Below, piece after piece: positions 1 to 13,200 of a stretch of DNA of 64,000 nucleotides. Origin of the DNA: Malus domestica (lineage: Eukaryota; Streptophyta; Magnoliopsida; Rosales; Rosaceae); contig NC_091661.1 of the NCBI RefSeq assembly GCF_042453785.1, positions 28,201,501 to 28,265,500 on the forward strand, given 5' to 3'. Numbering within the stretch: the first letter of the stretch is position 1; each line of letters opens with the position of its first letter. The notes beneath the pieces were generated by a model. That model saw only the letters and a list, made by a program, of their open reading frames with translations. It was not told the DNA's origin and searched no databases. Made by a program: the position numbers and the translations under genes.

Positions 1-32
1 TGCCATCATCATCACTAACGGCCAGAGTCATA

Positions 33-559
33 TGTTGTGCGGAAGCGGCATTCGACTGTAAGTGAATAGTAAAAAGAACAGAAACAAAACCAACATCAAC
101 AAGAACACCAAGATTTATACTGGTTCGGCAATGCCTACATCCAGTTTGGAGACGACGGAGTATTCCACTATAATCAATGAGAACATACAATAGTGTTTAT
201 CACTCAATTTCCCAAAGACCCAAATAACCCAAGCTCTCACACTTACAATAGGAAGAGAAAACCAAAAATACAAAGCAAGACAATTTGAGAAAATTCTTCT
301 CTATGCTGAATGGCTTCTTGCTATTTTTCTTTCTTCCTTGTTCTCCTCTTGTCTCTCCATTTAGGGCTACACCTTGCTTCTTCTTTTATAGCCAAAGAAA
401 AGCTTCTCAAAGACATCAATGGGCAAAGGCCTAACATCAAGTCAAAAGAGTTAGACACAAATTAGGCACAAATTAGGCACAAATGTTGTTTGCCTCCCAT
501 TACCACAAAGTAGCCCAAAGATTTGGACTTTGACTACATGTTTGAGTCAATAATCAACA
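33..559 (-). repeat. 3' LTR of copia element
   Basis: 527-bp direct repeat of 4797-5324. It starts TGTTGTGCGG and ends AATCAACA on the + strand. In the element's own orientation it follows the purine-rich tract at about 560-575. Confidence 0.93.
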
Positions 560-628
560 ATCTCCACCTTGGCTCAAACCCTCTAAGTAGAACTTCTAAT
601 AGTCGTCTCCCACTCCCCCATGGGGCAA

Positions 629-3600
629 TCAACAAATTTTACAAATGCCAATCAAGTCTAAACAGTGCTTAAACTTGTGCAACGAAACTGGCTTTGTTAA
701 CATATCCGCAAGATTGTCAGCGGTCCCAATCTTCTGAAGAAGAATATCTCCCTCGTCAATAATCTCACGAACAAAATGGAACCTCACGTCAATGTGTTTC
801 GTACGTGCATGATGAACTTGATTCTTTGCTAAATGAATAGCACTCTGACTGTCGCAATGAACATCCACATGGTCTTGTTGAACCCCTAAGTCATCAAGCA
901 ACCCTTGAAGCCAGATGGCTTCCTTTATAGCTTCTGTTACAGCCATGTATTCTGCCTCAGTAGTCGACAAAGCAACTGTAGATTGCAGAATCGACCTCCA
1001 ACTTACTGAACCTCTAGCAATAGAGAATACAAAACCAGTAGTGGACCTACGCTTGTCCAAATCACCTGCGTAATCAGAATCCACATATCCAACAACACAT
1101 TTACCAGTAACTTTATCCTGCTGGAACAATAAACCAACATCCACAGTACCCAGAATATACCGTAGAATCCATTTCACAGCTTCTCAATGCCCTTTTCCTG
1201 GATTATGCATATATCTACTGACAATGCTAACAACTTGTGAAATATCAGGCCTAGTACACACCATAGCATACATCAAACTACCAACAACATTTGCATAAGG
1301 AATTTGAGCCATGTACTGACTCTCTTCAACAGTTTTAGGAGACATAGAAGTGCTAAGTTTGAAATGAGAGGCAAGAGGTGTACTAACCGGTTTTGAATTT
1401 TCGTTCATCCTGAAACGTTGTAGTACCTTCTTCAAATACTGCTTTTGACACAGACTAATCTTGCCCTTCGCTCTATCTCTTTCAATTTCCATACCTAGTA
1501 TCTTCCGAGCTTCTCCCAAGTCCTTCATCTCAAATTCATTACTTAGTTGAGTCTTCAACCTTTCAATCTCCACTTTGCTCTTACATGCTATAAGCATATC
1601 ATCAACATATAAAAGCAGATAAATGAAGGTTCCATTTTGTAGTTTGCGAAAGTATACACAATGGTCATAGTGACTTCTTGTGTACTTTTGCCCGATCATA
1701 AATCGATCAAATCGCTTGTACCATTGTCTTGGAGACTGCTTCAAGCCATACAATGATTTTTCCAATTTGCAAACCCAATTTTCCTTTCCAGCAACCTTAA
1801 AACCTTCTGGTTGAGACATATAAATCTCTTCCTCAAAATCACCATGTAAGAACGCAGTCTTGACATCAAGTTGGGCCAACTCAAGGTCAAACTGCACAAC
1901 CAAAGCCAACAAAATACGAATAGAAGAATGTTTTATTACAGGAGAAAATACCTCATTGTAGTCAATGCCTTCCTTCTGAGCGTAGCCTTTAGCTACCAAT
2001 CTGGCTTTGAATCTTACATTGTCTTTTCCCAAAGATTCCATCTTTTTGGCATACACCCATTTACAACCAATTGCTTTCTTCCCCTTTGGTAACTGAACCA
2101 GATTCCAAGTCTCATTTTTATGAAGAGATTTCATCTCCTCATCCATAGATTTCTTCCACAACTCGCACTCTGAACTCATGACAGCTTCTTTGTAGGCGGA
2201 TGGAATATCATCTTCAATAACAGGAAGTGCATATGCCACAATATCATTAAATCGAGCAGGCTTTCGGATTTCCCTTCTCGATCTTCTGGTTGCAATATAG
2301 TCTTGTTGCTGTGGAGGCTCTTGGGTAGGTGCCTCCTCTTCATCATCCTCGTCCTCATCATCAGAATTAACTGTAGGACTAGTGTTTGAAACATCAGACC
2401 TTACTGGAACAACTGGAGTCTTCAGTAACTCCACCTGCTTTGAGCTCCTCATGGTTTTGGTCGCTTCAGTTTCGCCTTCATGCTTGTTCTGATTAACCAT
2501 AGCAGCCTCACCAAAAGTCACATCTCTGCTTACAACAAATTTCTTCTCATCTGGACACCAAAGTCGGTATCCCTTCACGCCAATGCTAAAGCCCATAAAT
2601 AGAGCTTTCTTTACTCTTGGATCCAACTTGCTTTCTCTGACATAATAGTAAGCAGAACAACCAAATATGTGTAAAAACTTGTAATCAGTACAACGTTTAC
2701 CAGACCATACCTCAATGGGCGTTTTGCCCTCATTCGCAGCGGCTGGCAATCGATTAATGAGATGGCTTGCATAAGTGAGTGCCTCAGCCCAAAATGCCTT
2801 GCCTAATCCAGCATTAGACAACATACACCGGACTTTCTCAAGCAAAGTACGGTTCATGCGCTCCGCCACTCCATTCAGTTGCGGTGTCTCCTTAACCGTG
2901 AAGTGTCTCACAATACCCTCATCTTGACAAACTTTCAAGAAAAAATCAGACTTATATTCACCCCTATTGTCTGATCTGAGAGTCTTGATCTTTCGACCGC
3001 TTTGCGTTTCAATCATCTTTTTCCACTTCAGGAATATCTTCAAGACTTCATCTTTACGCTTCATGGTGTACACCCATATTCTTCTAGAGAAGTCATCAAC
3101 AAATGAGACAAAATAATGGCTACCTCCCCAAGATGCATTCTTGGAAGGTCCCCAAACATCAGTGTGAACATAATCAAGAATGCCTTTAGTGTGGTGAATA
3201 GCAGTGCCAAATTTTACTCTAGTTTGATAACCCAACACACAATGCTCACAGAATTCCAATTTGCATGCCTTTGCACCTTTCAATAAGCCTTGCTTCACTA
3301 ATCCTTGCAACGCTTTTTCACCAGCATGCCCAAGACGCATATGCCATAACCTCGTGGTGTCTGTGCTATCTGCGTCAGCAGCTTCGGTGACAGCTGCTCC
3401 ACCAATAACTGTACTCCCCTGCAATAAATACAAGTTATTTCGTCTTATACCTTTCATCACCACCAGTGCCCCGTACACAGCTTTAAGAACTCCACCCTCC
3501 ATGGTGATCTTGAGACCCTTGGATTCCAATGCACCCAGTGAGATGAGATTTTTCTTCATATCCGGTACATACCAAACATCACTTAATTCTCTGACTATTC

Positions 3601-3995
3601 CATCATGCATCTTCAAACAGATTTTGCCTATCCCTTGTGTTTTGCAGGCATTATTATTACCCATCAAAACAACTTCACCATCCAGCTCCTCGAAATTAGA
3701 AAACCATTCCCGAATGGGACACATATGATAGGTGCAACCTGAATCCAAAATCCACTCATTGGAGTGACCATCAGCATATGAACTAGCCAAAGCAAACTCG
3801 AAATCATCATCATCTCCAGATTTTGCAATATTTGCTTCAGAACCCGCTTTCTCCTTCTCTTTGTTCTTCAATTTGGGGCAGTCTTTCTTCCAATGACCCT
3901 TTTGGCGACAAAAAGCACATTCATCTTTAGTAGGAAACTTCCCTCGTGACTTTGAACGAGATTTTCCCCGCTTCCCAGATTTTCTTTCCTCTGTT
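629..3995 (-). pseudogene. copia pol polyprotein (PR-INT-RT-RNH), broken
   Basis: Leftward reading frame with the full copia pol order. First come the gag zinc knuckle (CX2CX4HX4C) and the protease motif DSGCTYHM. GAG-pre-integrase (HX4H...CX2C) and integrase with a D,D-35-E-like core follow, then RT with YVDDMLI, then an RNase H segment with the KHID...FVR tail. A TGA at about 1180 separates the last 182 codons (629-1177) from the 895-codon main ORF (1184-3871). The zinc-knuckle frame is offset from the upstream gag frame near 3990, so a frameshift lies there. These lesions predict no functional Gag-Pol. Confidence 0.9.
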
Positions 3996-4668
3996 CGACC
4001 CTTGCAACAAATGCCTCGGTTTGTGAATTGTGAGTCTTCAGTTCCTTCTTACGACACTCATGATTCACCAATGCCGCAGACACCTCATCAAGTTTCACCT
4101 CGGATTTTCCATACAACAGAGTAGTTGTCAAATGATCATAATCATCAGGCAATGAATTTAACAAACATAGTGCTTTATCCTCGTCAGGAATTTTCACATC
4201 GAGGTTTGCTAAATCAGCAAGTATTTTATTATAATCATTGAGGTGTTCGTGCATAGTAATACCTGGACGATACTGAAATCTGAAGAGTCGATTCTTCAGG
4301 AAAAGCCGATTTTCTGCGCTCTTGGTCATATACTTCTCCTCCAATTTCGTCCATAACTCCTTAGCAGAAGTTTCCTTCATATACGGGTATTTCAACTCCT
4401 TATCAAGGAATGATCGAATAGCAGCACAAGCATGAAGATTAATTCGCATCCACTGCTTGTCATCAATATCTTATGGTTTATCTTCCAGAACCATATCCAA
4501 CTCTTGTTGATACAACACATCCATAACTTCACATTGCCACATACCAAAATTATTAGAGCCATTGAATTTATCAACCTCTAACCTTGTAGTAGTAGTTGGA
4601 TGTCTATTGGATGTAGACGAAGACGATGCTGACCCCCTCTTTACAGATTCATCTTTATCTCCAGCCAT
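3868..4668 (-). pseudogene. copia gag, broken
   Basis: Encodes the N-terminal gag of the copia element. A start MAGDKDES... is followed by the DKFNGSNNFGMWQ motif usual for Tnt1-like gag, then the UBN2-type helical domain (ELWTKLEEKYM, LLNSLPDDYDHL). An in-frame TAA near 4470 splits the ORF into 4471-4668 and 3868-4449. The second part leaves the pol frame before the zinc knuckle. Confidence 0.88.
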
Positions 4669-4782
4669 CTACTCGACACTATTCACAAATACGGCACAGT
4701 TCACAGGTACAATACTGTTCACAAATACTGTAGCAGTTCACTGTTCACGGAACTGTAGCGCCAACACTATTCACGGAACTGG

Positions 4783-4794
4783 GCTCTGGTACCA
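4783..4794 (-). other. Primer binding site (tRNA-iMet type)
   Basis: On the - strand this reads TGGTACCAGAGC, one base from the usual copia PBS complementary to initiator tRNA-Met. It lies two bases inside the 5' LTR. Confidence 0.85.
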
Positions 4795-4796
4795 CT

Positions 4797-5324
4797 TGTT
4801 GTGCGGAAGCGGCATTCGACTGTAAGTGAATAGTAAAACAGAACAGAAACAAAACCAACATCAACAAGAACACCAAGATTTATACTGGTTCGGCAATGCC
4901 TACATCCAGTTTGGAGACGACGGAGTATTCCACTATAATCAATGAGAACATACAATAGTGTTTATCACTCAATTTCCCAAAGACCCAAATAACCCAAGCT
5001 CTCACACTTACAATAGGAAGAGAAAACCAAAAATACAAAGCAAGACAATTTGAGAAAATTCTTCTCTATGCCGAATGGCTTCTTGCTATTTTTCTTTCTT
5101 CCTTGTTCTCCTCTTGTCTCTCCATCTAGGGCTACACCTTGCTTCTTCTTTTATAGTCAAAGAAAAGCTTCTCAAAGACATCAATGGGCAAAGGCCTAAC
5201 ATCAAGTCAAAAGAGTTAGACACAAATTAGGCACAAATTAGGCACAAATGTTGTTTGCCTCCCATTACCACAAAGTAGCCCAAAGATTTGGACTTTGACT
5301 ACATGTTTGAGTCAATAATCAACA
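4797..5324 (-). repeat. 5' LTR of copia element
   Basis: 528-bp direct repeat of 33-559. It contains the leftward promoter of the element. The right end is followed immediately by the TSD TCATA at 5325-5329. Confidence 0.93.
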
Positions 5325-5329
5325 TCATA

Positions 5330-6033
5330 GGAGGTGGCATGGGATCACATCCCTCACGACTCAACGATGCAGAGCGGCGACGACCAAGTTTTGGAAAGAA
5401 GAAGACATGTCAGACGACATAGCGTGCAACCATTTAAACGAGTGGCGCAGCTTGGCAGCTCAGACGCTGGTGCGGCTTCAAGCCGCGACTTCCGTGATTT
5501 AGGGTTTTGAAATCCCTTAATTTGTATCTTCTTTTTTGATATACCCACCCATATATTCATCAACGTTGATATGACATGCATATTACACAAAACAATAATC
5601 ATATTATTCATGGGATATATTAAATTGAAACCAAATAGATTATGGTTTAAGATTACTTGGATGTTGATGAAGATGGTGAAAAGGTTTAGTCTTCTTCCAA
5701 GACCTTCTCTTTTTCGCAAAAACACATCATGCTGATAATGTGTTGTGAAACTAATTTTAAAAGTGGGTGAGAGAGAGAGGAGACGACTAAGAGAGAATGG
5801 CTCATGAGAATTGTGCCCTCACTTGTTGACCTTGTACTTTTATTTGTACTAATCATAATCAGTTTTTTTTTTTAATTTTTTAATTTTTTTTTGTCTTACA
5901 AGTAATACTAACCTTTGAGGATTGGATCTTCATATCCTATTAGAATTTTATTTTAAGTGTACAAAATCACGTTTGTCATTGATAATTCTATACATAACAC
6001 ATCCATGTCTTTTTGTTTGGCTTACTATCCAAT
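5330..6033. other. Non-coding flank, no gene recognised
   Basis: Shared with copy B (40557-40773 and 43640-44131). It starts with a short open stretch ending in a stop near 5500 that I do not recognise. An AT-rich region with T-runs follows. In copy B this block is split by an LTR element at the position matching 5544. Confidence 0.5.
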
Positions 6034-6295
6034 ATCGGACTCCAAGTCAACAGTGGCTATGCTTAAAGAGCATTGTGCTGGGTTCATCGTCAAGGAGTTG
6101 GATGCCGGTGTGTAAAATATTTCCATTGTTGTATACTGTGTTTATGCTCAAAAGTTTCATACAAGTTTATTCCTTTCATTGTTCTCGAAATTAGGTCATT
6201 GCCCGCACGACGAACTGCCCGATGAAGTGAATTCAATTATTCGTGAATGGATAGTGAACCAGAGGAGTAAACTTCCGGCTGTTAGCTTCAAGTAG
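6034..6295 (+). pseudogene. Last two exons of photolyase/alpha-beta hydrolase-like gene
   Basis: Two spliced-looking exons match the C-terminus of the plant photolyase-like/alpha-beta hydrolase fusion family (Arabidopsis At4g25290 type). The first (about 6034-6107) encodes SDSKSTVAMLKEHCAGFIV and ends at a GT donor. The second (6195-6295) follows an AG acceptor and encodes HCPHDELPDEVNSIIREWI up to a TAG stop. The His of GHCPH is the expected catalytic-triad histidine of the hydrolase. The preceding exons are not found upstream. The rest of such a gene lies on the opposite strand at 21707-23975, so this is a detached 3' end, tail-to-tail with HMA. Confidence 0.8.
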
Positions 6296-7171
6296 TTTAT
6301 GTAAATGATCTGTACCGTTAATTCTTTTTTATCCTTGTCAAAATTCAAATGCAAGTTTTTTGAAATCAAATGGCTTGATTGATTATTCAGTATATGCTAC
6401 AAAATCCATGTTGATGTGTAAGAAGGAAACATGGTACTCCAACATTGCCCGAGCAACGCCAGCGCAAAATCCCTACGGCTGTTAGGGCGGCTATGTTTGA
6501 CATTGTTTCCTATAAGAGGATCACTCCAACATTGCACTTTCATTCCTTGTGTTGCTGTTTAGTTGACTAGTTCTTCAGAACTCAATGTTCACGACAGCGG
6601 CTGTTCACTGTACCTCCTCTCCCAACTTCATTTCATCGCAAAGACAGGTGATATCAGGAGCTATTCCTCCATTACAATCCCTCAAAATCCCATCACCTAC
6701 AAGACCGTTTAACAACCGCGGATCCTGTCGTTAACGACAGCGGATCCTCGTGACACAGCTTCTGCCATATCGTTGCGGCAAAACATCTGGTGTACAAGTA
6801 GCTATAACAACCTGCAATAATGTTCAAATTCTTGATTTGAGGTACTTCTGAACCTCAAAGACGTTCAAATGGAGTTACATTAAAAGCATCACGTCAAATA
6901 TATTCAAGTTCAACCGCGTCATCGTATAAAACGGATGATAGGAAAATAACATACTCAAAAAGGTTTGAAGGTGTTTCCGCTGGATCAAAAATACCCTCGT
7001 CCCTCGAAAGTGTTGGTAATCCTGCCGAAAATTCGAAAAAAAGTGGCATTTTGAATTTATGATAAGGAAGAGGAAGTGCTATAGCTTGTACTTTTGTTTG
7101 TTTTTTGAAGATATTTTCATGCAGCATGGAGTTGAAGATAATTTCAAAAATATATATAAACCACGTATATA

Positions 7172-7203
<32 letters not shown>

Positions 7204-7223
7204 TTATTTTCAGTCAGTTACAT
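6296..7223. other. Intergenic between two 3' ends
   Basis: Non-coding DNA between the hydrolase 3' exons and the HMA stop codon. It should hold the HMA 3' UTR. A dinucleotide (AT)n/(AC)n microsatellite lies at about 7167-7203 and differs in length from copy B. I see no further gene. Confidence 0.6.
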
Positions 7224-10200
7224 CTATTCCATTGTGATTTCTGATAAACAACCCTGAAAGCTAGAACCAACATGCCCATGACCACCACAGCATTCCTTCA
7301 TGTAGCTTTTACAGCACCCACCGACTTCTCTTTTCTCCAACACACAAGCATGAATTGCTACTAATTCTGAGCAACATGCTTCCTTTTCCGCTGTCCGGGA
7401 GCCAATGCAAGAATTCGTTGCGGCTGATTCTGTGCGGTTGCAACCCGCTACAATATCAATCGTCGTGTGATGAGGGGGTGATTGTTTGTCTTGATTATGG
7501 TGGGGCTGATGATCACATCTTGTGGCAAACGTTTCTCCTAACGATTCATTGTGAATATGATCTTTGCCACATTGAGTTGAGTGGCAATGACCAGTACTTG
7601 TCAACTTTCTGCTTTCCTCCAAGGAAAAAGTAGAATGGTTGCAGTGTTTTGGCTCATGGATTGCATCATCTTCGTTTCTAACATGCTCCTTTCCACAGTG
7701 GCTTGAGTGGCAATGAACACTACTTGTCAATTTTTCGCTTTCGTGCAAAGCAAAAGCAGAATAATTGCAGTGTTTTTCCTCATGGACTCCATCACCTTCA
7801 TTTCTGCTGTGCTCTTTGCCGCAGTGGGTCGTGTGGCAATGACCTTTACTTGTCAACTTTTGAATTTCCACCAAAGAAGAAGCAGAATGATTGCAGTGTT
7901 TTTCCTCGTGAAGTTTATCACCTTCTGCGCATGAGCTGAAATTATGATGCCTCAAACAACCATGATTGTGTTTATTCTGTGACTCGAGATCATGACTGAC
8001 TTTGATGCAGCTTGTTTCATCACAGTGTCGTGCCTCGTGTAAGTCATCACTGCACTTAAGCTTACAAGGAAAGCTTGAATTTAAGGGACTAGGATGGCAC
8101 TCTGATCCGCATTTCTGCGAGGAACACTTTTGAGGTTTACAGACTTTTACGGGTATGCTGTCCGAGCAACAATGTTGGTTTTTGTGAGAATGGCTATGTC
8201 CATGGCTTCCATGTTTATGGCCATGTCCATGGCTTCCATGTTTATGGCCATGTCCATGGCTTCCATGTTTATGGCCATGTCCATGGCTTCCATGTTTATG
8301 GCCATGTGGTGCAGAAGTTTTCCCTCCATGCTTGTTGGTTCCTTGTAAGAGTAGCATGCTGTTGAATATCACAAGCAAGCATGTCCCGGCATCAGCAAGA
8401 ACTGCAGCCCAAACAAGCGGATGCCCTGCAAATCCCAGTGCAAGGATACTAGCCTTAGCAGTGATTGACAAAGCCACATTCTCAATCACTTTTCTATTAG
8501 CTCTTCTCGCAAGTTGGACTGCTTTCGGTAGTTTCCTAATGTCATTTGACAGTAAAATTATATTCCCAGTTTCTTGAGCAAGGGCTGATCCTGAAATGCC
8601 CATTGAGATACCAATATCGGCAGTAGCTAAAGCAGGGGCATCATTGATCCCGTCTCCAACCATTGCTGTGTTTCCTTCCATTTTAAATTCTCTAATGATT
8701 CTTGCCTTGTCTTCAGGTAGAAGTTCTGCCTGGACTACCTCGAGAGCTTGCTTAAGCTGCAAGTCAGATAAATTTTCTACTCTTATTTGTTCTTTTTTTT
8801 TTCTTTCTTAATCTGCAAGGAAAATATATATGCAGTTCTACAGCCATGTATACCAGGGAAGATCATACATTGAATCAATAAAAGTGAGTGGAGAGTGGAG
8901 CGCATGGTATGCGCGCGCAGATTTAAGCATAGCGATATGAGGCTAAGATATTAGGAATAACACACCTGCTCATTTGTATGCAATGCGGCAGCATTACTAT
9001 CTCCTGTGAGCATAGCTGTTTTAATGCCTAACTTCTTTAGCTCCTTGAGAGCCTCTGCAGCCCCAGATCGACAAGCATCAGATATCATAAAGACTCCAGC
9101 AGGGGCTCCCCCAGAGTATATGTATCCAATCCTCTTCCCACCTTTCGAACCTTCAATTGTTGGAACTGAAATTTCAAAAAGATTTAACGATGAGAGATCC
9201 AAAAAGACCATAAACAAAAAGAAAATGAATCATAATCCTTGAAATCATTCGAAATAGCTTCGAAGATACAGGAGTTGATGGCATTTACCTATTTCACAAG
9301 CAGCTCTCAAAGCTATTTTTCTGTTTCCAATGTAGATATCTTGTCCATCAATTTTCCCATGAATACCTTCGCCGGGAAAATTTTGAAACTCCTCCACATT
9401 CTCAGGGTTTGGCTCGACCGAAAACAATCTTCCATAGTCAACCAGCGCATCTGCCATTGGATGACTTGACTTCCTCTCAATGCTTGAAACCCTTCATGAA
9501 GATTAATAGAGAAATCAACGAACTGCAAACTTAGTGAAATAATAGGAAACGCTTTCGGAGAATAATGCAGCATTAAAACAGCCTTAAATTTGTCTTTAAA
9601 CTAAAAGCCTCTTTCTGAATTTCATGAAGTAAATTTTTTCTTTCCATCAAAATTTTTGTGTGTTTCATTCAACATGTTGCTGAATAGAGGAGTTGCAGTC
9701 TATACCAGTAAAGCAATGTGTTCAAGCTAATGTCATCACGAAGAGATTGAAAATCCATCACCACAAATTCACCCCTTGTTATTGTACCAGTTTTGTCAAA
9801 AGCCATGATCTTGACTTTAGCAAGTATCTCAATGTAGTCACCTCCTTTGATCAGAAGTCCAGATGTTGCCGCTTTTGTGAGCGTGCAGAAAGTCACAACG
9901 GGTGTAGAGAGGATGAGACCGCACGGACAGGCGCTCACTAAAACAACCAAAGCTAAGTGAAACCACTTTCTCCAATTGTGAACATGTAATGCAGCTGGAA
10001 TCACCGCGATAGAAACAGAAATGACCAGGACCGCTGCAAAACAGCGCCACAAAACGTATAAATCCAACCGTTTGCATTCTCCTTAGTAGTAAAGAATAGG
10101 GAAACATATGAAATGTATGGGGAAAGTAGACTAACCTGGGGTATAGAACATTGCACATTTGTCAATGAATCTTTGAGTTCTGGATTTGCTGTTTTGAGCC

Positions 10201-13200
10201 TCTTCGATGAGTTTTGCCATTTTGGCGACCGCACAATCTTCAGCCAATGATGTAGTTTTCACGCTAATATAACCTTCACAATTGAAACCAAATTTTGTCA
10301 GAAATGAAAACATAACTCTTTCTTCAAAATCAAAGAATGACGGGAGCGACATTTATGTTACCATTAAGATTGATAGTGCCTGCCCAAACAGTGGAGTCCT
10401 TTTCTTTGGCAACTGGATAGGATTCTCCAGTTAGTGTTTTCTCATCGACTTCAGCTTTTCCTTCAACAACTATTCCATCAATCGGTATCTTTTCGCCGGC
10501 CTTAACAGCAAGAATTGTGTTCAACTTTACCTCATCAACACCCACAACTTCTCCACTCTCTGCTAAGACTGCTATTTGGGGGGCCATGCTCATCAACGAC
10601 GACATCACTGCTTTTGCCTGAGTAGATAAAAGCATGTTATTCTACATGTCTGACTGTTTATGATATACATTACCAAGTCATTCGTTAATCCCTTAAACAA
10701 CATTTTAATGTATTAGTATCAGTGTTTTGAAAAACAAGCCTTGAGGCGCACCTAGGCAGCTTTGGAGACAAGGCGGTGATGAAAATGCCTCTGCCCAACG
10801 GGAATAGGCTTAAACTCGCCTAGATGTGATCGAGGCATGCCTAGGCAGCTGCAGAGTTGACTGGGTTTTTTTTTTCTTTTTTTTTTTTAAAAGAAAAAAA
10901 ATGCCAAAGTTCAAGTTCAACTAGACTCCATGACATACCCTCTAAGTTCAAGTTCAACAAGACCATATGACATACCTTCCAACTAGACTATATATTAATA
11001 ATTATAGGTCCCATGAGTCGCCTCAATATCAAGGCTTTCGCCTAGGAAGGGCTTCACTTTCGTCTTTTAAAGCATTGGTTAGTATGTGGTTTATCACAAA
11101 ATTATGTACAAAACTGTCTTCAGCAAAATTTGTTGTTCCAAAATCAATTGCTATGTTTTTCTGCCACTTATCGTTACTTGTATTTTGTTTAATTCAATGA
11201 GATTAGTTCTTAATTTTTTCATAAAAAAGAAGGATGAGTGTTTTATGCTAACCCTGTAACCTGCAGAAGACTGGAGCCACTCTGCAATGGTGAACAGAAA
11301 GACAATCGAGGCAGCTTCTGTATAGTCCTTCAAAGCAATTGTCCCAATTACTGTCAAAAGTTACACCAAATGGATTTACATAAATATACAAACATGCGCA
11401 AATAAGTAACTTCTGTATCATGTGTGCTGTTTTGCAATAGAGTAGATAAGTGGTAACAAAATTTTGGAGTGTAGAAAATATAATTTGACAAGTAATTTTA
11501 AAGTGGAACAGATGATTGTATCATATTAAGTATTATTCTCGTGATAGATGATTGACTGACAGTCATGTGTACAGTGTACCTCAATGTTTATATGATAATT
11601 TCATATAACTAACGCAACATCATGCAGTAGAGTTTCTACCAATTTAGAAAACCAAAATTGTGGAGAATGAAATGAAAAAATAAGTTGAATATTAAGACAA
11701 AGTATTGACTCACCGGCAATGATAACAAGAATGTTGATGTCATGAAACCTGAAATTCCGAATAGCCGCAAAACATTTCAAAGCAACGGGGAAAATGCCAA
11801 CGGCCACGGCTCCAAGGGCCAACCACCCTAATGGCCGATATGCGTACTTGAGAAATGATAGAACCAGTAACACGCCACTACCAATTGCATATGGACTTGG
11901 CCACGTTTTCTTGTAAATGTCCCCTGCCCCATACACTCTCACATTTGCTTCTAGCCTTGCTTGGTTTAGTGCCTTAACTGTCCATGAAATAACAGATCAA
12001 AAGGGCAATTTCCTCAAGGAAAAATAAATTTGTTTATGTTGCCCTATCAGTTTTTCGATATCCATTCATGTGAGTTTGCTGTCGTATTAATTTTCCTTCA
12101 ATTTTCAATGTTTCTAAATGTTATCTGATGGGGCAAATCAAAAGAACTTTATCCTTATAAGTAATAATGGAGTTTGAAAAACTTGTGCATTTGTATTAAG
12201 ATAAAAGAGTGTGTGAGAGGCCGACTAAATGGACTGAGCATACTTTATTTTATTTTCGAATAAATAGCTTGAGCTTTTTTATTTTAAGAAAACTAATGTG
12301 CTTTTCCTCATAGTCAAGGAGTCTCAAGATTCACACCGAAGGGGCGTAAAACTATTTAGTATTATATAGTGTAAGGTGAAACGTACAACGCTTCCAAAAA
12401 AAAGAAAGAAAAAAAAAGGTGAAACGTACAATGAATTAGCTACAACTGAAACCTATTTTTAAGTATATTATAGTGGGTGATGAAAAGGAAAGCAAAATAG
12501 TACGTGAAAGTTGGGTAAAGAAAAACATATAAGGCATGCTCGTCTCTATCTTTTTGGGAACCGGATTCTCTCTGGATCCATATATATTGAATATGCTGAG
12601 CAGGCGATCTGCACTGTTAAAATTTGATCCAACGACTACAAACAGAGTATTCTCTAAAAATTATAATAGTTGTAGCCGTTGAATTAAATTTCAACGGTCC
12701 AGATCGCCTGCTCAGCAGCCTCAATATATATATGGATCATGACAGGATCCGGTTCCATCTTTTTGGTTCATAATGGTACAAACAGAGGACCCTCTAAAAA
12801 TTAAAATAGTTGTAGTCGTTGAATTAAATTTTAACAGTCCAGATCGTCTACTCAGCAGACTCAATATATATATGGATCAGGAAATGATCCGGTTCGATTT
12901 TTTTGGTTCATAATGGGACACGATATGCCGATTAATAATTCTCCCACAACAGAAAAAGTACACGTCCACCTACTGCTATCGTTCTTTTTTTTTCTTTTTC
13001 CCAACACTATTTGCTTTCTGTTGTGCAACTATTAAGAAAAAAATAACCAATTTTTAGCGCAAATATTAGAGAATTAAGGGGAAACACTAATATTAACTGG
13101 CGTAAAATTATTTAAGAGAATATATTACCGATTTGAAGCTGGGAAATGAGAAGGCTATCATGGACAACAATGACAGTTCTGGAAGGCACAATCACTGAAA

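Larger units (their letters stand above)
33..5324 (-). mobile_element. Ty1/copia LTR retrotransposon, copy A only
   Basis: A full-length element flanked by the 5-bp TSD TCATA (28-32 and 5325-5329). Copy B has the uninterrupted site near 40551. The LTRs are about 527 bp with TG...CA ends and show about four differences by eye, so the insertion is recent. Transcription runs leftward. The primer binding site next to the right LTR resembles initiator-tRNA-Met, and the PPT borders the left LTR. Domain order gag, protease, integrase, RT, RNase H is copia type; the protein style suggests the Tork/Tnt1 group. The coding region carries two nonsense codons and a frameshift, so it is not autonomous. Confidence 0.95.

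Noticed and set aside
4783..4794. tRNA-Met-like sequence
   Set aside because: Only a 12-base primer binding site; no cloverleaf or anticodon arm. The same applies at 56999 and 41024.
8130..8348. Met/Ala/Ser repeat ORF on the + strand
   Set aside because: It is the antisense shadow of the His-rich tail repeat of HMA.
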